Assembly: GCF_000016525.1 (NCBI RefSeq)
Contig: NC_009515.1
Location: 1,762,501 to 1,826,500 of the forward strand
Source of the DNA: Methanobrevibacter smithii ATCC 35061
Lineage (GTDB): Archaea > Methanobacteriota > Methanobacteria > Methanobacteriales > Methanobacteriaceae
Direction of reading: 5' to 3'
Length of the DNA: 64,000 bases
Part shown: positions 57,428 to 64,000 of the stretch, piece after piece
Layout of the letters: each line of letters starts with the position of its first letter
How positions within the stretch are numbered: position 1 is the stretch's first letter
Translations under genes and position numbers: made by a program
The notes under the pieces: model-generated
The model's database searches: none
What the model saw: the letters and a program-made list of their open reading frames with translations, nothing else
Told to the model about the DNA's origin: nothing

Positions 57428-58366
57428 ATGATTAAATATAAAGAATTACTCTTTTTAAATAAAATAAATCGAGTTGGGAAAGTAACAATATATACAAAGT
57501 ACTGGGATATGTTAATTAATTCTAAGGACATGGATGATTTATTTAATAAGCTTCATAAGAGTAATAAAATTAGTGAAGATAAATTAATTAAAGCAAAAAA
57601 TGAAGCTGAAAAGATATATGATTCTGTAGTAAATGATTCTGAAATAAATGTTATTACAGTTTTTGATAAAGAATATCCTAAAAAATTATTTGACATGGAA
57701 AATCAAAAACCTCTTTATCTATATGTAAAAGGCAGTATGGATGCTTTGTCTAAATCTAATATTGCAATTATTGGAACAAGAAAACCATCAAATAATACTG
57801 AAATTTTTGAAAAAAAATTAGTTAAAAGAATTTTAGATGTTTCTAAAAGGGTGGTTGTTAGTGGTTTGGCATTAGGTTGTGATAAAATAGCTCATGAAAC
57901 TACAGTTAATGAAAATAAAATCACAATTGCTTTTTTACCATGTGGATTAAATGTTATAAGTCCCAGTAGTAATAAAAAATTAGCAAAATCAATTATTGAA
58001 CAGGGTGGATGTTTAGTTTCCGAGTATGAACCTGATAAAAAGGTATTTAAAAGAAGCTATGTTGAAAGAGATAAGATTGTAGCTGCATTTTCAGATATAG
58101 TTTTTGTTCTACAGTGTGGGGAAAAAAGCGGAACAATGCATACTGTTAATGCTACTATCGATTTTAAAAAAGTAAATCATAGAGATTTATATGTTTATCT
58201 TCCAGAAGACATGTCTGATGGAGATTATAGTGGAAATATTTCTATATTAAAAAGTAATAATGGAACAAAAGTGTCTGATATTGATGAATTTTGCGAAGAA
58301 ATTGTTATTTTAGAAAAAGACAATAATTTAAATAAAAATGCTGATTATCAAAGTAAATTAATTTAA
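57428..58366 (+). CDS. DprA/SMF-family Rossmann-fold protein
   Basis: ATG 57428 is used because GAGGGATAAC stands before it; an earlier frame from 57386 overlaps the upstream gene. The 312-residue protein has the DprA Rossmann motifs: IGTRKPS, VVVSGLALGCDKIAHETT, IAFLPCGLNVISPSSN, GCLVSEYEP and VERDKIVAAFSD...SGTMHTVNAT. DprA proteins load RecA on single-stranded DNA in bacterial transformation, but related SMF proteins also occur in defence islands, and archaea generally lack the competence pathway. It follows the phosphoribosyltransferase gene by 10 nt. It probably binds a nucleotide or single-stranded DNA; the exact role is unknown. Confidence 0.8.
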   Translation: MIKYKELLFLNKINRVGKVTIYTKYWDMLINSKDMDDLFNKLHKSNKISEDKLIKAKNEAEKIYDSVVNDSEINVITVFDKEYPKKLFDMENQKPLYLYVKGSMDALSKSNIAIIGTRKPSNNTEIFEKKLVKRILDVSKRVVVSGLALGCDKIAHETTVNENKITIAFLPCGLNVISPSSNKKLAKSIIEQGGCLVSEYEPDKKVFKRSYVERDKIVAAFSDIVFVLQCGEKSGTMHTVNATIDFKKVNHRDLYVYLPEDMSDGDYSGNISILKSNNGTKVSDIDEFCEEIVILEKDNNLNKNADYQSKLI

Positions 58367-58541
58367 ATGTTTGATTAATTCAAGTTTGAAAGTTATATTA
58401 TTATTCCTCCACCTAATTATGAATATTTTTTTAGGTTTATTAATATAATAAACAAAAAAGGAATTTGAATTTAAAAAAATCTTTAAAATTTTATAATCCT
58501 AATAAAAATAATTATATACTATTTTAAACATATCATAATAC

Positions 58542-58720
58542 ATGGCTGAAGAAAGTTAGTAAAAGCAGTTATACTACTAACTGAAGATAAACCTAAAAAA
58601 GGCTCTTAAAATTGGTAATAAAGTTTTAGCTAAAAATCCGATGGTCTTACAAATCTTAACAAGACTGACTGAACCTTCTTAACAGCACACTAAACTATTA
58701 TACAGATAAAAAAGAGCTAA
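58542..58720 (+). pseudogene. Decayed small ORF
   Basis: Within a 396-nt gap (58367-58762) a possible ORF begins ATGGCTGAAGAA at 58542 but reaches two stops at once. Two bases off, the frame reads RKLVKAVILLTEDKPKKGS, and after a further shift KIGNKVLAKNPMVLQILTRL. Joining the three pieces needs at least two frameshifts, which suggests a degenerate gene. AGTTAGTA/TACTAACT (about 58554-58582) could alternatively form an RNA hairpin. The rest of the gap is AT-rich with nothing recognised. Confidence 0.3.
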
Positions 58721-58762
58721 TATATATTAAAAATGATATTTAAAGTAGTTGGCAGGTTTTTT

Positions 58763-59383
58763 ATGGAAAAAAGAAGAAACACCATTCATGGATATGATGA
58801 AAAAGACAACACAGAAAATAATGAAAATTTATTAAAACTTAAAAATTTAAAAGAAAGCTGTCAAAGTAATGTTTTAAAAGATTTTATGGATGATTATTTA
58901 ATAAGTGGTTTCAAAAATGAATTTATTGATGTGGACATGATTATTAAAGAAATAGATAATCATTCTAAAAATCAAGATTTAATAAAAATTATATATATTG
59001 TTCATTTAATCTTTGAACAAATGAATGTAAATTCTAATGAGTTTCCAATTGATGAATTATGTGATTATAAATATGAAAGTGTCAATGGTGAATTATTTAT
59101 TAAATTTTTAACTCGTGAATCTGAAAATCAGTTTTCTAAAATGTATGAAATTGTTTTATTTAATAATCATAAAGATAAAAAAATTGGAGAAAAAATAATC
59201 AAATCTTTTGAAAATAAAGGTTCCATAATGGTTATGAATATACTTAGTTTATTAAATATGCAAATAATTGGAAAAAAACAACAAAAAGAAAATAAAGAGG
59301 AGAAATTTGATACTGTAGGTGCGTTATATTCTTCTGATGCATTTATGGATTCTTATGACTGGACAAAACGTGATTGGGGTTAA
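58763..59383 (+). CDS. Hypothetical protein
   Basis: ATG 58763 (MEKRRNTIHGYDEKDNTENN) is preferred over an upstream in-frame ATG at 58733; AGGTTTT is just before it. The 206-residue protein is mainly helical and charged, with a central segment LIKIIYIVHLIFEQMN and a C-terminal KKQQKENKEEKFDTVGALYS. I recognise no domain and see no transmembrane or signal segment. It stands alone after the DprA-like gene in accessory DNA. Confidence 0.55.
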   Translation: MEKRRNTIHGYDEKDNTENNENLLKLKNLKESCQSNVLKDFMDDYLISGFKNEFIDVDMIIKEIDNHSKNQDLIKIIYIVHLIFEQMNVNSNEFPIDELCDYKYESVNGELFIKFLTRESENQFSKMYEIVLFNNHKDKKIGEKIIKSFENKGSIMVMNILSLLNMQIIGKKQQKENKEEKFDTVGALYSSDAFMDSYDWTKRDWG

Positions 59384-59547
59384 AATAGTTTTTATTATTA
59401 AAAGTTTCTAAATAGGACAAATATTTCTAAAAACAATTTAATATAAAAAAAATCTGTTATACTATTAATAAAAACAATTATGTGCTATTTTACACGCATT
59501 ATTTTATATGTCGAAAAAAAGAAGAAATTATTTAAAAAGGTCATAAA

Positions 59548-59793
59548 ATGAACAGAGATCAGAGAGATAGAATAGAAGGTAACTGCTGCTGGGCATGCGG
59601 CGCATATTTAAATGACGGCAGAGACAGATACTGTCCTGTTTGCGGATGTCCCAATGACAATTACATGCCTCCGTTAAGGAATGTCAAACCTCCCAAATCC
59701 AAAGAACAGGAAGATAAGGAATGGAACAGATGCTGTATGCTGATGTTTGTTGTTTTTCTGATTTTATGTATTTTAGGTAAAGCTATGCAATAA
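59548..59793 (+). CDS. Small zinc-ribbon membrane protein (copy 1)
   Basis: This 81-residue protein has a zinc ribbon CWACGAYL...CPVCGCPND (CxxC-x16-CxxC) and a C-terminal hydrophobic segment (MLMFVVFLILCILG, about residues 65-78). It is preceded by AAAGGTCATAAA and followed 12 nt later by a paralogue with the same layout. The pair is probably co-transcribed with 60066-60530. There are no catalytic motifs. The soluble ribbon would face the cytosol, as a tether or sensor (inference). Confidence 0.7.
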   Translation: MNRDQRDRIEGNCCWACGAYLNDGRDRYCPVCGCPNDNYMPPLRNVKPPKSKEQEDKEWNRCCMLMFVVFLILCILGKAMQ

Positions 59794-59805
59794 GGAGTTT
59801 TTAAA

Positions 59806-60057
59806 ATGAATTCAATTCAAAAAGCGTTTATGTCAAACTGTTGTGAAAGGTGTGGAAGAACTTTGGATTTCAGCAAGGATAAGTATTGTCCTTACTGCGG
59901 TCATCCCAATTTTAATTATCATCCTGCCACGGGGGTTTCACACAGCTCTTCTAAAACAACAAAACGCAAAAAACAGGATAATACTTCTACCTGCTGTATT
60001 CTGATTGCAGTTTTTTTCATAATTGCATATATCTACAGCTTTTTTGTTTCTGGTTAG
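59806..60057 (+). CDS. Small zinc-ribbon membrane protein (copy 2)
   Basis: This 83-residue paralogue of the preceding gene has CERCGRTLDFSKDKYCPYCGHPN, then a Ser/Lys-rich linker and the closing hydrophobic segment CCILIAVFFIIAYIYSFF. The ribbon spacing (CxxC-x14-CxxC) is nearly the same, and both keep a Cys-Cys pair at the head of the helix, possibly for lipidation or a disulfide. GGAGTTTT is the ribosome-binding site. Function is unknown. Confidence 0.7.
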   Translation: MNSIQKAFMSNCCERCGRTLDFSKDKYCPYCGHPNFNYHPATGVSHSSSKTTKRKKQDNTSTCCILIAVFFIIAYIYSFFVSG

Positions 60058-60065
60058 GTGATACT

Positions 60066-60530
60066 ATGAAAAGAGAAATTGATTTTGAAATACTTGCCGA
60101 AAAGATAAATGATTCAGACTTGTATGAATTTGTCGCATTCAGTAATGATGTTCCTGTAAGAGCAATTAACAGGGATTTGGATTCCATTAAAGAGGCCCTA
60201 AACAGTCATGATAAAATATTTTTAGAAATCGGATTTTACGGATATGATGATGAGTATTGTGATGAACCTTATTTCATGTTTGATGCAAATGAATCCATAG
60301 ATGATTTAAAAGATGATTACTATGACAAATATAAATTCATGGTTGGAGGATATGGAATTTATCTTGACAAGGATTTGAATGTGGAATACGGGTATTATAC
60401 AACAGAAGCTCCTGCATGCGGTCATGGTGCAGGATATACTGAATTTTATGATTTTAAAGATGCCAGAGATGATGATATTATTAAAGAAAAAATATATTCC
60501 CTTTTGGACAGCAGCGGTATCTGGAAGTAA
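60066..60530 (+). CDS. Hypothetical acidic protein
   Basis: This 154-residue soluble protein is acidic and Tyr-rich (GYDDEYCDEPYFMFDANESI; YGYYTTEAPACGHGAGYTEF). I do not recognise a family. AGGTGAT precedes the ATG and it follows the small zinc-ribbon gene by 8 nt, so the three are likely one operon. The Cys/His-rich ACGHGAG stretch might bind metal, but this is speculative. Confidence 0.6.
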   Translation: MKREIDFEILAEKINDSDLYEFVAFSNDVPVRAINRDLDSIKEALNSHDKIFLEIGFYGYDDEYCDEPYFMFDANESIDDLKDDYYDKYKFMVGGYGIYLDKDLNVEYGYYTTEAPACGHGAGYTEFYDFKDARDDDIIKEKIYSLLDSSGIWK

Positions 60531-60684
60531 TATTTTTAAGCTTTAGAGAATTTCCTAATTAACCGTCCCATTTTTTTAACTAACTTTTTGTATACATTAT
60601 AGCAACATTTATATATCAACTCCAACAGAATAATATTTACTTGTGTTTATCTTGATTAAAAGATATACAAACTAGGTGAAAATT

Positions 60685-63246
60685 ATGAAGAATTTTGAAT
60701 TTTTAAAAGATTTTGACAGTGACATGTATGCTCTTCTTAGTGAATTTGAAAGGGAAGCCGTAAAAAATCCAAAAATAACAGAATCATATGTTACTCCTTT
60801 TTTGGAAAAGGTGGTAAATGATATACTCCAAAGAAACAATAATGCAATTGATGATCCATATGTTGGATTTTCTAAAAGAGTCGATAAATTATATGAATTA
60901 AAAATTATTGACTATAAGTTTAAATGTATGTTGCTTGAAGCATATCAGATGAGAAATGCAATCACCCACAAGTCAATTGAAGATTTTCTGAAATCCGACA
61001 ATAAAATACCCTTCCAGCTCCACAGAAGCCTTTTTGACATTGCATGGAAATACTTCCAGCTGTGCAATGAAAATTACTATTATCCCGGAAAACCTGAATA
61101 CACACCGATTTACAATCTTAACTCAAAAACAATAAAATCCACACCAAAACCATCAGATAACAGAAATTTCAGCCGCTGCATAATATGCGGCAGAGCTAAT
61201 GATTCCAAAAACTCCAATTTTTGCATAAGCTGCAACAATGAACTTGAATATCAAAATGAAATCATCAATCTGAAAAACAATTTAAACATCAGTCATTTTA
61301 CTAAAGAGGAAGTTAACCAGATCCATTCCAGCATGTATACCAGTCAGCTGCTTATTGAACTTACAACAAAAAAGCTTCTTAAAAAAACAAACAGATACTA
61401 CAGTCTAAATGAATCAGAATATGAAAAGCTTATTGAATTTACATATGAGTGCTATGATATGGAAAAGACTTTAACTGAATTTTTAAATGGCAAATACACA
61501 TCAAAACAGATTAAACAGTCAAAATATTATAAATGCGGTCAAAAAGGCATCCGCCCCTTTGTGGAGTTTTATAAAATTGTTGAAAATCAGATATTCAAGG
61601 ATTTTCTAAACCAGATTTCAATGAAAATCCCTATTGGTGAAATTCTTGAAAATACACAGATAAATAAATCCCAGATAAACAACTGGTATGACAAAAACAA
61701 AGACAGTTTCATAAAAGGAGAGCACAACTCAGAATTCATAACATATAATAAGCTTCTGATGGAGCAGTACTTAACCTTAAAAAGAAAACAGTATTTAAAT
61801 GATGATATTAAAGCTGAACTGCAGATAAATGATGAAATTATCAGTTTCTGGATGGATTCATTTGATATGGAATCAGCACTCTTTAAAAATAGTCTTAATG
61901 AAATCAGAATGAACATCTTTTTAAACAACCTGAAGGAAGGCAAATCAAAAGAAGAAGCACTTGAAATAGCTGAAATCACCGATTTTGAAGAACTGCTTAA
62001 AGATAAGGATTTTGAAAACGAATATAAAACAGAATACTATGAAAATCGTGTAGACAAGCTTATAAAATCTCTAAAAACAATGAGTTTTGATAAAGCTCTT
62101 AAAAGATCAGGCATATCTGAAGACGACTATAACAGATGGTATGCCACAGGCAAAAAGCAGTGCCTGCTTAAAAAGGATGAGGATGAATTCTGTCTGAACT
62201 TTTACATCAATGTAACCCGTGTACTGATGAACAGGTATCTGAAGCTGAGAAGTGAAGGCAAAACAAAAACTGAAGCCTGCAAAAAAATAAACACTGACTT
62301 AAATGAAGTTAAAAGATGGTGCAACTGGAATGAAAGCGGCTTATTTATAGATTTCAAAGAAAACAACAAGAAAATTACCGCTAAATTAATAATTGATGCA
62401 ATTAAAGATGGGAAATCCAAAGACAAAATAGCTGAAAGCTCAGATATAACAGTCAATGAATTAAATAAAATCATTGATTTAGGATCACAAAACGATAGAA
62501 TCTACAGAGAAGTATATGAAGAATATGAATCAGTTTATCTTTCAAAACACCTGGAAGTCTTTTTAAAGGAAATTAAAAATAAAAACTTGAAAAAAGCACT
62601 TAAAACTTCAGGAATTGAAAAATCAGAACTGGACAGTGCATATAATTCAGGCAAAAACGGAGATGAACGCTTCACTAAATTTTACAATGACTACCTGAAT
62701 TTTAAAATAAGCTGTTATATCACACAGATTATCAGGGGAAAAACTGTCAGTAAAGCTTTAAAAAATTCTAACTTAACAGATGAAGAACTTAAAGACAATT
62801 TAAAAGAAATTGAAAGCAGAATCCTTGATAAACAGATGAACAGTGTTATTGGTGAAATTGCAAAAAACAGAACTACAAGACAGGCAGCTAAAAAAGCCAG
62901 AATCAGAATTGATGAAATTTACAGATGGTATCTTGAAGGCAAAAAAGGCAATGAGAAATTTAAAGACTTTGCAGACATCTATCATGAACTTTATGTTGAA
63001 GTGGGATGTGAAATTTTCCAGAATTTCTTAAACAAGGGAAAAACCCCAAAACAGATTCTTAAAATCATGAATGAAGACATAACCAGAGAAGATTATGAGT
63101 TCTGGATTAAAAACAATCTGATAAGTGATAAAAATGTTGAAGCTAAACTCTACACAGAAGATGAAATTAAAGAAAAAATCGAAAATGAAGGATTCAGACA
63201 AAAAGATGAGAAATCTCTTTCAGGTTTAAGTATAATAGGTTGTTAG
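60685..63246 (+). CDS. HEPN-like / zinc-ribbon protein with about ten HTH-like repeats
   Basis: ATG 60685 is chosen because AGGTGA (60674-60679) is 5 nt upstream; GTG 60676 is inside that site. The 853-residue protein has a helical N-terminal domain (about 1-140) with the HEPN RX4H signature at Arg90-His95 (MRNAITHKS), a zinc ribbon at about 163-183 (CIICGRAN...CISCNNEL), and from about residue 250 to the end roughly ten repeats of about 50 residues. Each has a HTH-like core, KSKEEALEIAEI- or TSKQIKQSKYYK-like, often followed by W/Y-x3-GKxG (RWYATGKKQ, RWYLEGKKGNEKFKDF). The repeats may bind DNA or RNA. HEPN RX4H proteins are often RNases in defence systems. The gene ends 2 nt before a TPR-like gene. 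The function is inferred. Confidence 0.6.
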   Translation: MKNFEFLKDFDSDMYALLSEFEREAVKNPKITESYVTPFLEKVVNDILQRNNNAIDDPYVGFSKRVDKLYELKIIDYKFKCMLLEAYQMRNAITHKSIEDFLKSDNKIPFQLHRSLFDIAWKYFQLCNENYYYPGKPEYTPIYNLNSKTIKSTPKPSDNRNFSRCIICGRANDSKNSNFCISCNNELEYQNEIINLKNNLNISHFTKEEVNQIHSSMYTSQLLIELTTKKLLKKTNRYYSLNESEYEKLIEFTYECYDMEKTLTEFLNGKYTSKQIKQSKYYKCGQKGIRPFVEFYKIVENQIFKDFLNQISMKIPIGEILENTQINKSQINNWYDKNKDSFIKGEHNSEFITYNKLLMEQYLTLKRKQYLNDDIKAELQINDEIISFWMDSFDMESALFKNSLNEIRMNIFLNNLKEGKSKEEALEIAEITDFEELLKDKDFENEYKTEYYENRVDKLIKSLKTMSFDKALKRSGISEDDYNRWYATGKKQCLLKKDEDEFCLNFYINVTRVLMNRYLKLRSEGKTKTEACKKINTDLNEVKRWCNWNESGLFIDFKENNKKITAKLIIDAIKDGKSKDKIAESSDITVNELNKIIDLGSQNDRIYREVYEEYESVYLSKHLEVFLKEIKNKNLKKALKTSGIEKSELDSAYNSGKNGDERFTKFYNDYLNFKISCYITQIIRGKTVSKALKNSNLTDEELKDNLKEIESRILDKQMNSVIGEIAKNRTTRQAAKKARIRIDEIYRWYLEGKKGNEKFKDFADIYHELYVEVGCEIFQNFLNKGKTPKQILKIMNEDITREDYEFWIKNNLISDKNVEAKLYTEDEIKEKIENEGFRQKDEKSLSGLSIIGC

Positions 63247-63248
63247 TT

Positions 63249-64000
63249 ATGGTTATAAAAGAATTGAACAATGCAAAAAAAGCATATCAGAGAAAAGACT
63301 TTAAAGCAGCTGATGAAATTTACTCTAAAATCTATGATAATCATCAGAAAGATTTCAGCAGATGGGATAAAAAATTTTATGCATTAACATTATACAGATG
63401 TTATGTTCAAAATCCAGTTAATCAGAATAAACTTTTAGATGCAGGCAAACTGATTACCAAATTAGTTAAACAGTCAAATCACTCCAAAAAAGATGCAATG
63501 TGTCCGTATACATTAGCAGTGCTTAAAATAATGAAAACCCTTGAAGATCCTGAAGCTGTTTTGGAATGGTCATCTAAACTTAATCCTGAATTATTAAATG
63601 GAGATATTTCAGGAAATTATTCATCTAAAAAAGAAACATGGTATAAATTAACAACAAAAGCACTGCTGGATACCTGCCAGTATGATGAATGCATAAGCCT
63701 GTCAACTGAAGCACTGCTTAATTTAAGCGAATTTACACATGATAATGAGGTCTGGTTTAAATGGAGAATAGCTAAATCATTTAATCAGTTAGGTGAATAT
63801 GACCAGTCTGTAGACTATCTGAATGACATTAAACAGTTTAAAAATGACTGGTTTATAGATAATCTGATGGCTGAAAATTATTTCTTTAAAAATGATTGGG
63901 ACAATGCCTTAAAGTATGCCTCATCTGCAGCACTTGCCAAAGGCGACACTGATAAAAAAGTCAATTTATATTCACTGATTGAAGATATTCTAAATATAAA
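63249..64000 (+). CDS. TPR-like helical repeat protein (partial, cut by window edge)
   Basis: The frame begins ATG 63249, 2 nt after the preceding stop codon, and is open to the edge (250 codons). It has the TPR-like pattern ELNNAKKAYQRKDFKAADEI, KWFYALTLYRCYVQ-type helices, then DPEAVLEWSSKLNPELLNG and YDECISLSTEALLNLSE. The layout resembles DUF7017-type helical proteins (tentative recall). With the HEPN-like gene it probably forms an operon and may be its partner (inference). Confidence 0.7.
   Translation, partial: MVIKELNNAKKAYQRKDFKAADEIYSKIYDNHQKDFSRWDKKFYALTLYRCYVQNPVNQNKLLDAGKLITKLVKQSNHSKKDAMCPYTLAVLKIMKTLEDPEAVLEWSSKLNPELLNGDISGNYSSKKETWYKLTTKALLDTCQYDECISLSTEALLNLSEFTHDNEVWFKWRIAKSFNQLGEYDQSVDYLNDIKQFKNDWFIDNLMAENYFFKNDWDNALKYASSAALAKGDTDKKVNLYSLIEDILNI

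Noticed and set aside
57428-58366. Calling the DprA-like gene a natural-competence factor
   Set aside because: No ComEC, competence pilin or related gene is present, and its place after BREX makes a defence-associated role more likely.
59548-60057. The two small zinc-ribbon proteins as ribosomal or RNA polymerase subunits
   Set aside because: They carry a C-terminal transmembrane segment and do not show the motifs of RpoP, RPL37 or similar proteins.

Overview
The window looks like part of the chromosome of a Methanobrevibacter-type archaeon (M. smithii or a close relative). Evidence: very AT-rich DNA, archaeal TATA boxes with GGTGAT/GGAGG ribosome-binding sites, the methanogenesis enzyme methenyl-H4MPT cyclohydrolase, transcription factor S, a methanogen-type thymidylate synthase, rubrerythrin, and large 'adhesin-like' surface proteins. 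I saw no rRNA, tRNA or insertion sequence.

Region 1 (1-8.8 kb) is an envelope/metal-tetrapyrrole cluster. A secreted CobN-like protein (cut by the window edge) is divergent from an exported DUF3344 surface protein, a DUF2162 membrane protein, a MotA/TolQ/ExbB channel protein and a DUF2149 ExbD-like protein. Their shared intergenic region carries four evenly phased GTATTAC/GTAATAC operator sites.

Region 2 (8.9-31 kb) is mostly core or ordinary genes: TFS, a CLC chloride transporter, nitroreductase, mch, four DUF4013 membrane-protein paralogues, a flavoprotein, a cyclophilin-fold protein, an SDR, zinc-ribbon proteins, rubrerythrin, thymidylate synthase, a 1453-residue surface protein containing a papain-like protease, a purine permease, a small wHTH regulator facing an exported Ig-like protein (both promoters carry the same 16-bp motif), and a TPR protein. 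Two degenerate CRISPR-like repeats lie near 29.9 kb.

Region 3 (31-58.4 kb) is a defence island built on a type 1 BREX system. A tyrosine recombinase precedes a 14-kb pglX shufflon. This holds one intact pglX, one pglX split into a promoterless N-terminal piece and an oppositely oriented C-terminal piece, and three further C-terminal cassettes. I found four pairs of short inverted repeats (8-13 bp), each exactly at a cassette boundary and each in the same codon phase. Inversion at any of them would give an in-frame PglX, and one would work as an ON/OFF switch next to a fixed promoter. Downstream are brxA, brxB, brxC, a DUF1802 gene in the place usually held by pglX, pglZ and brxL, then a phosphoribosyltransferase-DprA pair.

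Region 4 (58.4-64 kb) is accessory DNA: a decayed ORF, small zinc-ribbon membrane proteins, unknown proteins, and an 853-residue protein with a HEPN-like RX4H motif, a zinc ribbon and about ten HTH-like repeats, followed by a TPR-like protein cut by the right edge.

The pglX shufflon is the standout system. At least five distinct PglX proteins plus an OFF state for one of the two expression units can be predicted from this one sequence.
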